Below, piece by piece: positions 19,542-28,187 of a stretch of 64,000 bases of DNA. Origin of the DNA: Alphaproteobacteria bacterium (GTDB lineage Bacteria; Pseudomonadota; Alphaproteobacteria; Paracaedibacterales; VGCI01); the NCBI GenBank assembly GCA_016869075.1, contig VGEY01000001.1, positions 1-64,000 on the forward strand, written 5' to 3'. The translations under genes were made by a program, and so were the position numbers. The notes under the pieces were generated by a model. That model saw only the letters and a list, made by a program, of their open reading frames with translations. It ran no database searches and was not told the DNA's origin. Position 1 is the first letter of the stretch. Every line of letters begins with the position of its first letter.

Positions 19542-20686
19542 TACTTAAACTTTTCAATGAGATGGCGTGCAATAATGAGGCGCATAATTTCATTGGTTCC
19601 TTCTAAAATTTGGTGAACACGCAAATCGCGTAAATACCGCTCAATCTGGTAGTCTTTTATATATCCATACCCACCATAAAGTTGCAGTGCTTGATTGACA
19701 ACAGAAAACCCAACATCTGTGGCAAAACGTTTAGCCATAGCACAATGGGATGTCGCCTCCTCGGGAGTCTTATCCAACACTATTGCTGCTTTGTGCACCA
19801 AAAGGCGTGCAGCTTCCAATTCTGTTGCCATATCGGCGAGGCAAAATTGAATGCTCTGAAATTCTTTAAGCTTTTTTCCAAATTGCGCGCGCTCATTCAC
19901 ATACTGCATTGCCATCTCTAAACACGCTTGAGCCCCTCCCAACGAACAGGCCGCAATGTTGAGTCGGCCTCCATCAAGTCCAGCCATTGCAATTTTAAAC
20001 CCCTGCCCCTCTTCTCCCAGGCGATTGGCAATAGGCACACGAACTTGATCAAAGGTAACCATTGTTGTGGGCTGACAACGCCACCCCATCTTTTCTTCGT
20101 GTTTTCCAAAACTTAAACCCGGACTGTCTTTCTCTACAAGAAGTGCTGTTATGCCTTTTGCACCCGGCTCTCCTGTCCTCACCATACACAAATATAAATC
20201 GCTCACGCCTCCGCCTGAAATAAAGGCTTTTGTGCCAGAGACACTATAATAATCTCCTTCTCGAACAGCTTTTGTCTTTAAAGAAGCTGCATCGCTTCCC
20301 GCGTCGGGTTCTGTTAAGCAATAACTGGAAAATGATTCCATGGAAACGAGCTTGGGTAACCATTTTTGACGCTGCTCTGACATTCCAAATTGATCAATCA
20401 AAGTAGAGACCATGTTGTGGACGGAAATATATCCTGCGGTCGATGCACACCCCCTCGCCAATTCTTCAATGATGAGAACACTGTCCAACCGTTTCAAACC
20501 ACATCCGCCCACATCATCTTTTACAACAAGGGAGGCAAATCCCAATTGTGCTGCAGCACGCAATTCGTCCATGGGAAAAATTTCATCACGATCCCACACG
20601 CTGGCGTTGGGCGCTAAATGATTAGATGCAAAATCCCGTGCCAATTGCTTGAAAGATTCTTGTTCTGGTGTTAAAGAAAAATCCAT
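19541..20686 (-). CDS. Acyl-CoA dehydrogenase, probably isobutyryl-CoA dehydrogenase
   Basis: FAD flavoprotein that oxidises a short branched acyl-CoA. About 381 residues from the ATG at 20684-20686, preceded by AGGTAGGG; a frame six codons longer is less likely. Signatures: 'YCLTEPDAGSDAASLKTKA' (~134-152), 'KAFISGGGVSDLYL', 'RAQFGKKLKEFQSIQFCLAD', and the C-terminal 'YGGYGYIKDYQIERYLRDLRV' (in part) with 'QILEGTNEIMR'. 'ELARGCASTAGYISVHNMV' resembles the mammalian ACAD8 family. The overlap with the 3-hydroxyisobutyryl-CoA hydrolase gene supports a valine-pathway substrate; that substrate assignment is inference. Confidence 0.92.
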   Translation of the reverse strand: MDFSLTPEQESFKQLARDFASNHLAPNASVWDRDEIFPMDELRAAAQLGFASLVVKDDVGGCGLKRLDSVLIIEELARGCASTAGYISVHNMVSTLIDQFGMSEQRQKWLPKLVSMESFSSYCLTEPDAGSDAASLKTKAVREGDYYSVSGTKAFISGGGVSDLYLCMVRTGEPGAKGITALLVEKDSPGLSFGKHEEKMGWRCQPTTMVTFDQVRVPIANRLGEEGQGFKIAMAGLDGGRLNIAACSLGGAQACLEMAMQYVNERAQFGKKLKEFQSIQFCLADMATELEAARLLVHKAAIVLDKTPEEATSHCAMAKRFATDVGFSVVNQALQLYGGYGYIKDYQIERYLRDLRVHQILEGTNEIMRLIIARHLIEKFK

Positions 20687-20760
20687 TGTCCCTACCTCTC
20701 TCACTTTAAGCGTAAGGGACTCCTTTCAAAATGTCCATCGTTGCTGCGTCACCTTTTCTC

Positions 20761-20857
20761 GTCACTGCGAGGCCTCTCTCTTTTATCATTGCGCTCCTCT
20801 TTTTCTCTTTGTCATTGTGACTGACCGCAGGGCGCGTGGCAATCCATGTATTAATGA
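20761..20857. repeat. Degenerate REP-like fragments upstream of hemB
   Basis: Three truncated left-arm starts ('GTCACTGCGAGG', 'ATCATTGCGC', 'GTCATTGTGACTGACCGCAGG') lie in a row, the last running on to 'GGCAATCCATGTATT'. They look like decayed copies of the palindrome at 1036. The segment lies in the 264-base gap between the divergent acyl-CoA dehydrogenase and hemB starts. No gene is seen in this gap. Confidence 0.7.
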
Positions 20858-20950
20858 AAGATTGCAAAGTTCAATTGCATATCCTATAAATTTAAAAGAC
20901 AATCGCACATCCCCTTTCACAAAGGGATCAATAAAATAGAGGAGTAAAAA

Positions 20951-22081
20951 ATGAATTTCTACGGGCAATTCCCTAGCACCCGTCTCCGTCGCTTACGCAC
21001 TTATCCTTGGCTACGAGATATGGTACAAGAAACATGGTTGCATCCTTCTGATTTAATTTTACCCATTTTTATCCGCACCCCTGATGCATCAGCAGAAATA
21101 GAAAGTATGCCAGGAATAAGGCGCTGGACTCTGGAGGAGCTCCCTCAAATAATTGATCAAGTTCTTGAAGTCGGCATTCCTGCGATTGCCTTATTTCCTT
21201 TAACGCCTTTTGCTTTAAAAACAGTAGACGGCGCAGAAGCGTGCAATCCAGAAAATCTTATCTGTAAAGCAATCCGCGCTATTAAAAAAATGGCCCCAGA
21301 CATAGGTATTATAACAGATGTAGCCCTTGATCCTTACACAAGCCATGGGCACGACGGTGTGTGGAATGGCCATATTGTAGATAATGATCAAAGTTTAAAA
21401 CTCCTGACAAACCAAGCCTTAGTCCAGGCAGAAGCTGGTGCAGATGTCATAGCTCCTTCCGATATGATGGATGGTCGAGTTGCAGCAATTCGCCATGCCC
21501 TAGATAGCAATAATTTTCAAAATTGTGCGATCTTAAGCTATGCCGCAAAGTATGCTTCATCTTTTTATGGCCCATTTCGTGAAGCCGTTGGGGCCATCAA
21601 ACTTCCCCCAAACCCGCATGGTAAGGCCGGAGATAAAAAGACTTACCAAATGAATCCTGCCAACAGCGACGAAGCTCTTCGAGAGGTTGCACTTGATTTA
21701 CAAGAAGGCGCTGATATGGTCATGGTTAAACCCGGCCTTCCGTATTTAGATGTTATTGCACGTGTTAAACAAACTTTTTCAGTTCCTATTTTTGCCTATC
21801 AGGTCAGTGGTGAATACGCCTTAATAAAGGCTGCAGCAGCTCAAGGATGGGTTGATGAGCAAGCTGTTATGAAAGAAAGTCTTATTGCTCTAAAGCGCGC
21901 CGGTTCCGTAGGTATTTTTACTTACGCAGCTCTCGAAGTTGCCAGAGATCTCATCCTCGTTTATAGCGAAGTAAGTTATAATAACGCCCCAACAAAACGT
22001 CTTATACCTTCACGCACATCTCTCCCTTTCAATGACGTGGTTGATAGTGCTCCCTCAAAGGAGCCAGCTCAAAAGAAATAG
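20951..22081 (+). CDS. hemB: Delta-aminolevulinic acid dehydratase (porphobilinogen synthase)
   Basis: Condenses two 5-aminolevulinate molecules to porphobilinogen in heme synthesis. The protein has 'RLRRLRTYPWLRDMVQET' at the N terminus, 'VALDPYTSHGHDGVW' (~126-140), the first Schiff-base Lys in 'KTYQMNPANSDEALRE', and the second in 'MVMVKPGLPYLD'. The metal loop has Asp residues (ALDPYTSHGHD) where zinc enzymes have cysteines, so a magnesium-dependent form is expected. The 376 residues include a C-terminal tail of about 40 residues that is not conserved. AGAGGAG precedes the ATG. Together with HemF at 39.5 kb it shows that this organism makes its own heme. Confidence 0.95.
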   Translation: MNFYGQFPSTRLRRLRTYPWLRDMVQETWLHPSDLILPIFIRTPDASAEIESMPGIRRWTLEELPQIIDQVLEVGIPAIALFPLTPFALKTVDGAEACNPENLICKAIRAIKKMAPDIGIITDVALDPYTSHGHDGVWNGHIVDNDQSLKLLTNQALVQAEAGADVIAPSDMMDGRVAAIRHALDSNNFQNCAILSYAAKYASSFYGPFREAVGAIKLPPNPHGKAGDKKTYQMNPANSDEALREVALDLQEGADMVMVKPGLPYLDVIARVKQTFSVPIFAYQVSGEYALIKAAAAQGWVDEQAVMKESLIALKRAGSVGIFTYAALEVARDLILVYSEVSYNNAPTKRLIPSRTSLPFNDVVDSAPSKEPAQKK

Positions 22082-22117
22082 ACAAACTCATTCTATCCTT
22101 CACCTAGCAATGCATAT

Positions 22118-22203
22118 TTTTTGTCATTGCATGCGAGTCCCCCTTTCTCTACGCCATTGCAAGCCCCCCCTCTCTTTTTGTCATTGAGAAGCTCATTCTC
22201 TTT
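22118..22203. repeat. Array of truncated REP left arms
   Basis: Three short variants ('TTTGTCATTGCATGCGAG', 'ACGCCATTGCAAG', 'TTTGTCATTGAGAAG') follow each other about 35 bases apart, separated by pyrimidine-rich spacers, and lead into the full half-element at 22205. Similar fragments sit upstream of hemB, so hemB is bracketed by them. They look like partial copies. The function is unknown. Confidence 0.6.
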
Positions 22204-22773
22204 TCGTCATTGCGAGGAGCGTAAGCAACAAAGCAATCCATGTATTAAATTTTTTTATTATGGGCAATTTAATAATTTGACTTTTAAAATGGGCATTCAT
22301 TAATACTCATCCTGCGAGCGCGTTTTTAAAAACAAGTATTAAACAGCTTATTCAGAAAAGGATGAAAGAAATGTCTTTCTAATTTTTTATTGTATCACTC
22401 GCTTCTCTTGAAGAATGAAGGATCATGAATGTCGACTTCTAGATCCACACGTCCTTCAACAAATGTATCCCCATTTGCGTCCGCATTCGGACCTGTGTGC
22501 ATTGCTGCAAATTTGAAGCTCTAAATAGAGAGCCCAAGTTTTGGAGCAAGAGCATGCCTTTCTATCCGCAAGGATAGCTGTTAACTCGTGCCCTTATTAA
22601 CCATAAGGATGCACACCTTTCCTTCCGACTGAAAAGTTGAGTTTGGAGCCTTCCGGTGCGGACACAAATGGGGATACAGAAAGCGAAAGAAAAAAGAATA
22701 GAAGAAAGAAGGCTAGGAGCCTACTTCACGTCATTGCGAGGAGTGTAAACGACGAAGCAATCCATGTATTCAT
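22203..22773 (+). repeat. Dispersed ~570-bp non-coding repeat, copy 1
   Basis: This whole block recurs in reverse orientation at 42289-42876, with many identical runs such as 'GAATGAAGGATCATGAATGT', 'ATCCGCAAGGATAGCTGTTA' and 'CAGAAAGCGAAAGAAAAAAG'. Both ends are directly repeated half-REP arms ('CGTCATTGCGAGGAG...AGCAATCCATGTATT' at 22205 and 22728). No credible reading frame spans it. The gap from 22082 to 22966 is filled by this repeat, the nested inverted-repeat unit, the flanking palindrome at 22728-22879 and the fragments before it. Confidence 0.85.
22465..22677 (+). repeat. 213-bp unit with 21-bp terminal inverted repeats inside copy 1
   Basis: The unit starts at 22465 with 'GTATCCCCATTTGCGTCCGC' and ends at 22677 with its complement, differing at one of 21 positions. 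Inside are small hairpins, for example CTATCC-GCAA-GGATAG near 22563-22580. The matching unit in the second copy (42390-42598) is 209 bp with the same ends. This could be a MITE-like element or the gene of a structured RNA. No transposase gene lies near. Confidence 0.75.
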
Positions 22774-22879
22774 AGATAACTTCGATTGATTAAATACACT
22801 CAATACCTCCACCTCTGGTGGAGGTATTGAGTGTATTAATAGTACATGGACTACTTCGCTCCGCTCGCGGTAACAATTG
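22728..22879. repeat. REP-like palindrome with a nested perfect palindrome
   Basis: The left arm 'CGTCATTGCGAGGAGTG...AAGCAATCCATGTATT' and right arm 'AGTACATGGACTACTTCGCTCCG...CGCGGTAAC' form the outer hairpin. The spacer between them contains a perfect 21-bp inverted repeat at 22793-22813 and 22817-22837 with a 3-base loop. Other copies of this family in the window have short spacers, so the inner palindrome looks like an insertion or an expanded tip. Confidence 0.8.
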
Positions 22880-22966
22880 TACTATCCGCCCTCTCCAATC
22901 GACCTTGTAAAAAAATGTCATACAACGTACGCTTAAATATGAGATGAGTGTTGGGAGAAGAAATTT

Positions 22967-23443
22967 ATGAAAAATAGTAAGCTTTTTAAAATGAAAATAC
23001 TTTTAATGATGCTTCTATGTCATTCTTTATCGCCCCTGACGCTTGCTGCAACCATTTCCGATTCTTCTCAATCACACGAACAAAATACTACTCAAGAGGA
23101 AAGTTCTCAAAATCTTAAAACAGAAATTAAATATCTGAAGGAGAGAATCAAATTTTTAGAAGAGAATATAAGGGGACTCACCAACAATCTGGCAAAAGGT
23201 CTAGGCTCGAAGGATGACCTGCTCCAGGCTCCTTCCGAAAAAAAATACTATGAAAATGTCGCTTCCAGGGATGCTTACTTTCATTCAACTTTGTCCGCCC
23301 TTGAGAGCCTTGGAAGAATGTTTCAAACACACTTTGAGCAACAGAGGCTCAAACACACCCAATTTCAAATGCAGTTGGACCAGCTTCGTCAAGAAATGAA
23401 TGCTTTAAGAGGCATGATCTTTGCGCGACCACCTACTCATTAA
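22967..23443 (+). CDS. Small exported coiled-coil protein; function unknown
   Basis: Not recognised. The 158-residue product has a signal peptide ending near 'SPLTLAA' (residues ~1-28), a polar Ser/Gln/Glu linker, and heptad-like helices at ~50-75 ('LKTEIKYLKERIKFLEENI') and ~115-150 ('QQRLKHTQFQMQLDQLRQEM'), which suggest an oligomeric periplasmic coiled coil. GGGAGAAG precedes the ATG. It stands alone between the repeat island and pfkA, converging on pfkA with 16 bases between stops. A structural or Tol-associated role would be a guess. Confidence 0.7.
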   Translation: MKNSKLFKMKILLMMLLCHSLSPLTLAATISDSSQSHEQNTTQEESSQNLKTEIKYLKERIKFLEENIRGLTNNLAKGLGSKDDLLQAPSEKKYYENVASRDAYFHSTLSALESLGRMFQTHFEQQRLKHTQFQMQLDQLRQEMNALRGMIFARPPTH

Positions 23444-23459
23444 ATAGGAGGCAAATAAA

Positions 23460-24539
23460 TTAATCGCCTAAGGAAATGCCAAGACCACGAGCTGTGCGGA
23501 TCATAGTCCCTTGTGTGTCAACCTGTTGAAACTGCTTAATGGCATCTTCAATGGGAACATCTTCCACACGACGGTTTTTCCACGCTACCATGCGGTCAAA
23601 CTTCCCTTTTGAAATGAGATCAACCGCATGCACACCCAATGCAGCTGCTAATATACGATCTTGGGCACACGGTTGGCCACCGCGTTGAACATGTCCCAAA
23701 ACCATCACACGAATATCGGCTCCCGTTGATTCAGAAATTTTATCTGCTAAATATTGACCAATACCGCCATAGCGCACGCGCCCATTATCGGCATCAAGGA
23801 CCACAGGTTCATTATTTTCGGTCTTCACGGCCTCCGCCACGATAATCAGAGCAAAGGTTCGGCCTAAGTCGGCAAGGGAAGAAATCTTTTGGGTAATTTT
23901 ATCCAAAGAGTAAGGAACTTCAGGAATAAGAATAATATCAGCACCTCCGGCAATGCCTGCACTCAAAGCAATATGACCCGCGTCCCTTCCCATCACTTCT
24001 AAAATCATTACACGTTGATGGCTTGCGGCTGTGGGTTGAAGACGATCTAACGCTTCTGTGGCAACTTCCACAGCTGTCGGATAACCAATCGCACTTTCCG
24101 TATGTCCCAAATCATTATCAATGGTTTTGGGAATGGTCACAAGATTCAAATTTCCCTTTAAGGCTAGATGGCGCAAAATTCGCATGCTGCCATCCCCTCC
24201 AATACCAATCAGCGCATCCAATTGTAGTTCTCGATACCCATCACAAAAATCTTGTGAACGATCTATGCGTTTTCCGGTGGCATCTGGGAAGTTAAAAGGA
24301 TCACTTTTGTTGGTGCTTCCTAAAATAGTCCCCCCACTGCGCATCATCATGCTATTACAAAATTCGACAGTTAATTCTCTATAATCAAGAGGGCGCACAA
24401 TGAGGCCTGTCGTCCCATTATGAATTCCAAAAACATGCCAACCATATGTTTGAATAGCGCGATAAGTAATGGCTCTAATCGCTGCATTTAAACCCGCGCA
24501 GTCCCCACCGCTCGTTAAAACTCCAATCCGCTTAATCAA
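23460..24539 (-). CDS. pfkA: 6-phosphofructokinase
   Basis: Phosphorylates fructose 6-phosphate to the 1,6-bisphosphate. The 359-residue protein has 'GVLTSGGDCAGLNAAIRAI' (~6-24), the phosphoryl-donor motif 'IGGDGSM' (~112-118), the catalytic 'PKTIDNDL' and 'EVMGRDAGHIALSAGIAGGAD' (in part). Family knowledge: GGDGS marks ATP users and GGDDT marks pyrophosphate users, while a Lys in P-K-TIDND is common in pyrophosphate and mixed groups. This enzyme has GGDGS with PKTIDND, the pattern of the long-recognised mixed clade, which is usually ATP-dependent. It converges on the coiled-coil gene. The 240 bases between it and tyrS hold no supported gene. Confidence 0.93.
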   Translation of the reverse strand: MIKRIGVLTSGGDCAGLNAAIRAITYRAIQTYGWHVFGIHNGTTGLIVRPLDYRELTVEFCNSMMMRSGGTILGSTNKSDPFNFPDATGKRIDRSQDFCDGYRELQLDALIGIGGDGSMRILRHLALKGNLNLVTIPKTIDNDLGHTESAIGYPTAVEVATEALDRLQPTAASHQRVMILEVMGRDAGHIALSAGIAGGADIILIPEVPYSLDKITQKISSLADLGRTFALIIVAEAVKTENNEPVVLDADNGRVRYGGIGQYLADKISESTGADIRVMVLGHVQRGGQPCAQDRILAAALGVHAVDLISKGKFDRMVAWKNRRVEDVPIEDAIKQFQQVDTQGTMIRTARGLGISLGD

Positions 24540-24779
24540 GATTTTGCCTCTTTCTTTTACGTAGTCATTTCAAAATATTCCCTATACCTCTAAAATGTGA
24601 GGTACGCACATTCATTCCGTAACCTAGCACTTTTTGCAGGCGCGTGTTAAGCCGTTTTAAACTCCTTTTTTGGGCATTGCCCAACGACTTCATTTTGCCA
24701 TTCTTTGCCAAATATGATACATCATAGGTAATAGACACCTTCTGTACATAAAAGCCTTTATGGCTACGAAAGTAAGACA

Positions 24780-26012
24780 ATGAAATCAGAATTTTTAAAC
24801 GTTATGCAATCCCGTGGTTTTCTCCACCAAGCCACGGACTTAGACACTCTTGATTCTCTGATGGAAAAGCAGAAAATTACAGGATACATAGGTTTTGACA
24901 TGACAGCGGACAGCCTTCATGTGGGAAGCTTAGTCCAAATTATGATGTTGCGGTGGCTCCAAAAAACTGGACACCGTCCAATTGTTCTTTTGGGAGGCGG
25001 AACAAGTAAAATAGGGGATCCTTCTTTTAAAGATACAGCGCGACAGTTGTTGGATGATGATGTGATTAAAACCAACACCACCGGTATTAGAAAATCTTTT
25101 GCGCCATTTGTGGACATGGACAATGCTCTCATGCTCAACAACGATGAATGGCTCAATGGCCTCAAATATATTAATTTTCTAAGAGACTATGGGCGTCATT
25201 TTTCAGTCAATCGGATGCTGTCCTTTGATAGCGTTAAATTGCGTTTGGATCGAGAACAAACATTAAGCTTTCTTGAATTCAACTATATGATTTTACAAGC
25301 TTATGATTTTCTTGAGCTTTTTCAAAAACACGACTGTGTTTTACAAATGGGCGGCTCAGATCAATGGGGCAATATTGTAAATGGTGTTGAGCTCACGCGC
25401 CGTTGCTTGGGTAAATCCGTCTTTGGTCTCACCTCCCCCCTCATCACCACCTCCAGTGGTGTTAAAATGGGAAAAACAACCTCGGGTGCTATTTGGCTTA
25501 ATGTGGATCGCCTTTCTGCCTATGACTATTGGCAATTCTGGCGAAATACGGAAGATCCTGATGTTGGGCGTTATTTACGCCTCTTCACAGAACTACCCCT
25601 CGATGAAATTTCTCGTCTCGAAGCTCTTCAAGGCGCTGAAATTAATGATGCAAAGAAAGTCTTGGCAGATCAAGCCACCAGTCTTGCGCATGGTCCGGAA
25701 TGTCTTCCACATATTCACGAGACCATCAAAAATTTATTTGAACATCAAGCTGGCTCAATGGACAGTTTGCCATCCATCGATCTTCCGGTGAGCGAAATTC
25801 AACATGGTATATTATTGGTTGACCTTCTTTGCCGTGTTGGTCTTGCCACCAGTAAAGGGGAAGCACGCCGTCTTATCCAAGGGAATGGGGCACGGGTGAA
25901 TGATGCTCCTGTAAGGGAGGAGTCCTACCTCGTTACCCATGATAAAGTTCAAGATGGATGTGTTAAATTATCGGCAGGGAAGAAGCGCCATGCGCTTCTT
26001 CGTGTCATCTAA
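24780..26012 (+). CDS. tyrS: Tyrosyl-tRNA synthetase
   Basis: Class I synthetase charging tRNA-Tyr. The 410-residue protein shows 'GFDMTADSLHVGSLVQIMML' (in part) with the HIGH-like HVGS, 'NYMILQAYDFLEL' and 'QMGGSDQWGNI' in the tyrosine pocket, and the mobile loop 'GVKMGKTTSGAIWLN' in place of KMSKS. A C-terminal S4 RNA-binding domain is seen at ~345-405 ('VDLLCRVGLATSKGEARRLI'). It converges closely on ctrA, 5 bases apart. Confidence 0.97.
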   Translation: MKSEFLNVMQSRGFLHQATDLDTLDSLMEKQKITGYIGFDMTADSLHVGSLVQIMMLRWLQKTGHRPIVLLGGGTSKIGDPSFKDTARQLLDDDVIKTNTTGIRKSFAPFVDMDNALMLNNDEWLNGLKYINFLRDYGRHFSVNRMLSFDSVKLRLDREQTLSFLEFNYMILQAYDFLELFQKHDCVLQMGGSDQWGNIVNGVELTRRCLGKSVFGLTSPLITTSSGVKMGKTTSGAIWLNVDRLSAYDYWQFWRNTEDPDVGRYLRLFTELPLDEISRLEALQGAEINDAKKVLADQATSLAHGPECLPHIHETIKNLFEHQAGSMDSLPSIDLPVSEIQHGILLVDLLCRVGLATSKGEARRLIQGNGARVNDAPVREESYLVTHDKVQDGCVKLSAGKKRHALLRVI

Positions 26013-26017
26013 ATACT

Positions 26018-26866
26018 CTAAAGTGTATTTGCTGATTTTACCGCTGCCTCTTTACCGTTGAGAGCGCTTGCCATAACGGGGTGTTCTTTAATCACCTCCG
26101 CTTGTGGTTGAGCTGGTTTAACTGCTTGTACTGGTTGCGCAGCTGGAATTGGTTGTATTGGTTGGGTTTGTTGAGCTGATTGACCTTGTTGAGTTAATTC
26201 ACGCAGAACATACCCACGTCCCCATACTGTCTCAATATAGTCTTCACCATTGAGTGCCTCTGCAAGCTTACGACGAAGTTTACAAATAAACACATCAATG
26301 ATCTTTAATTCGGGCTCGTCCATGCCACCATAAAGGTGGTTCAAAAACATTTCTTTTGTAAGGGTAGTGCCTTTACGTAAAGATAAAAGTTCAACGATTG
26401 CGTATTCTTTTCCAGTCAAATGGAGAGGCTTATCATCAACGCTCGCTGTTCGATGCTGAAGATTTACGCTTAAGCGACCTGTCCGGATAATGGATTCAGA
26501 ATGACCACGAGATCTGCGAATGATCGCATGAATACGTGCTAATAATTCAGTTTTATTAAACGGCTTGGTTAAATAGTCATCCGCACCAAATCCAAGGCCA
26601 CGCACCTTATCATCAATTTCTACTAATCCTGATAAAATGAGGATTGGGGTCTTGATTTGTGCGGCTCTTAACCGACGCAAAACTTCATATCCATCCATAT
26701 CAGGGAGAATCAGATCAAGAACGATAAGATCATATTCATAGAGCTTACCAATTTCCAAACCATCTTCTCCAAGGTCTGTGGTGTCACAAACGAAACCTTC
26801 AGTACGTAGGGCTGATTGTAGGGTTTTTGCTGTTGCAGAATCATCTTCAATCAATAGAACTCTCAT
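26018..26866 (-). CDS. ctrA: Cell-cycle response regulator CtrA with a long C-terminal tail
   Basis: OmpR-family transcription factor that controls the alphaproteobacterial cell cycle. The receiver domain (1-~118) keeps the acidic pocket 'IEDDSAT', phosphoacceptor Asp51 in 'VLDLILPD' and Lys in 'LTKPF'. The winged-helix domain (~125-228) has the CtrA-specific '[17 protein letters not shown]' and '[11 protein letters not shown]' recognition helix. Residues ~230-282 are an extra Gln/Pro/Ala-rich tail ending in Asn-Thr-Leu, not the Ala-Ala that ClpXP uses in Caulobacter CtrA (which is about 231 residues long). GGAGG precedes the ATG. The 207 bases upstream are AT-rich and hold no other gene. Confidence 0.95.
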   Translation of the reverse strand: MRVLLIEDDSATAKTLQSALRTEGFVCDTTDLGEDGLEIGKLYEYDLIVLDLILPDMDGYEVLRRLRAAQIKTPILILSGLVEIDDKVRGLGFGADDYLTKPFNKTELLARIHAIIRRSRGHSESIIRTGRLSVNLQHRTASVDDKPLHLTGKEYAIVELLSLRKGTTLTKEMFLNHLYGGMDEPELKIIDVFICKLRRKLAEALNGEDYIETVWGRGYVLRELTQQGQSAQQTQPIQPIPAAQPVQAVKPAQPQAEVIKEHPVMASALNGKEAAVKSANTL

Positions 26867-27073
26867 TAAAACCTCCGATTGATTAATATGCTAAGATGAT
26901 CGTAACAAATAAAATTAAATATAACTAATAGATTATTTTTATTTTTTTTTAGGTATTTTAATACTTTATTTACCATTTTTAAGATATGGAGTCATAAACA
27001 AACATACAACGGGTATTTATAATGACTTAAGCGCGCAAGGATAATTCATTACAGATAAATGGAGAAGAAAAAG

Positions 27074-27964
27074 CTAAGGTGAAATAGCAATGACCCCAAC
27101 TAAATCACTTTCTTCATCTTTAACATTAGACCACATAAAGTGATCTTTGCCATCTCCCACTAGGCGAAGGGCATAAGTTTCCAGCACTTCAAAACCATGA
27201 TCCTCAAGGAATTTTTTTAAGTTTTCTCTTGTAAATAATGTTGTACCCTTTGAATCTTTAGAAGGCTTCTTAGTATATTTCTCTCGGTATTCTTCATTTA
27301 AATACGGCAACATATCTTCAAAATACCCAGCATAAATGCCTTCATTTTTGGTTCTTTCCATATATTCGGGCAATAATTTTTCGCGAACACTTATATTAGT
27401 TGGAGGGATCGTAGCGATATAAATTTTACCATTCCTTTTAAGGGCCTTGCGAGACCACGAAAGAAACGAGTCAATTTTGGAGGGGGTCATAAATTGGAGG
27501 ACTTTATCAGCCAGAATAGCATCATATTGATTGTTTGCTAAATGTAATTGTTCGGGAGCCTCAGCAGGCAATAATTTTAAAGACTTGAGTACTCTTTCGG
27601 AATTCTGTCCAAATTCTAATTTGGCCCTGGCAACCAGAATATCCAAATGTTCTTTTAATATATCGTTTGCAGTGTAGGAATTAACACCTTTCTTGAGAGA
27701 TTCAATGGCAACATTGCTAAATCCTGATCCTATTTCTAATAAATCATTATGAGGAAGGGCTTCTTCGGTGATGAATTTTTCATTAAGCGGGGTAAGTGTA
27801 TAATGAATATATCCTGTATCATTTAATGTAAGAACCCTATCTCCTTCTAGCGTAGGCGGTATTTTTATATCTAGGCCCACTGTTTGCAAGCTCTCTACTA
27901 CCTTAAAGACTATTGAAATAGTTATTATCAGCAGCAAGCTAAGGAAGAGTTTAATTCGAGTCAT
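27074..27964 (-). CDS. Exported or membrane-anchored SAM-methyltransferase-like protein
   Basis: The N terminus is a hydrophobic segment (residues ~5-23, 'IKLFLSLLLIITISIVFKV') behind a basic start, so the enzyme domain should lie outside the cytoplasm. The rest is a class I methyltransferase fold: motif I 'LLEIGSGFSN' (75-84), an acidic residue at Asp101 in 'TANDIL', 'YDAILADKVLQFM' (~147-159), and 'ALKRNGKIYIATIPP' (~174-188). AAGGAG precedes the ATG. Such domains need SAM, which is normally cytosolic; action in a host compartment is inference. The substrate is unknown. It stands alone between ctrA and tag. The 220-base gap upstream is very AT-rich. Confidence 0.75.
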   Translation of the reverse strand: MTRIKLFLSLLLIITISIVFKVVESLQTVGLDIKIPPTLEGDRVLTLNDTGYIHYTLTPLNEKFITEEALPHNDLLEIGSGFSNVAIESLKKGVNSYTANDILKEHLDILVARAKLEFGQNSERVLKSLKLLPAEAPEQLHLANNQYDAILADKVLQFMTPSKIDSFLSWSRKALKRNGKIYIATIPPTNISVREKLLPEYMERTKNEGIYAGYFEDMLPYLNEEYREKYTKKPSKDSKGTTLFTRENLKKFLEDHGFEVLETYALRLVGDGKDHFMWSNVKDEESDLVGVIAISP

Positions 27965-28187
27965 TTTCGCATACTCCTTACAAAATTTGTATTAAGTTTA
28001 ATTAGGGAATATAATAAAAATTTTTTATTATTTAGTAAGCGAATAATTATAACATAATTCTTATGACTTTATAACATTATAATATGAAGAATTGATGATT
28101 TGCGTATCATAGATATTCTGTGCAAAGGTTGCCATAACTGCAAAAAACTTTAAATAATGAGTTCTTAACCCCTATAAAACAAACGTT

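Noticed and set aside
22204-22966. A CRISPR array in the repeat-rich gap
   Set aside because: Repeats are imperfect, of different lengths and in palindromic pairs, with no regular repeat-spacer pattern; no cas genes are in the window.
24565-24780. A 71-codon reverse-strand frame opposite the tyrS upstream region, basic in composition
   Set aside because: Its first codon is a TTG overlapping the tyrS ATG, there is no ribosome site, and the frame continues open into tyrS, so it looks like chance.
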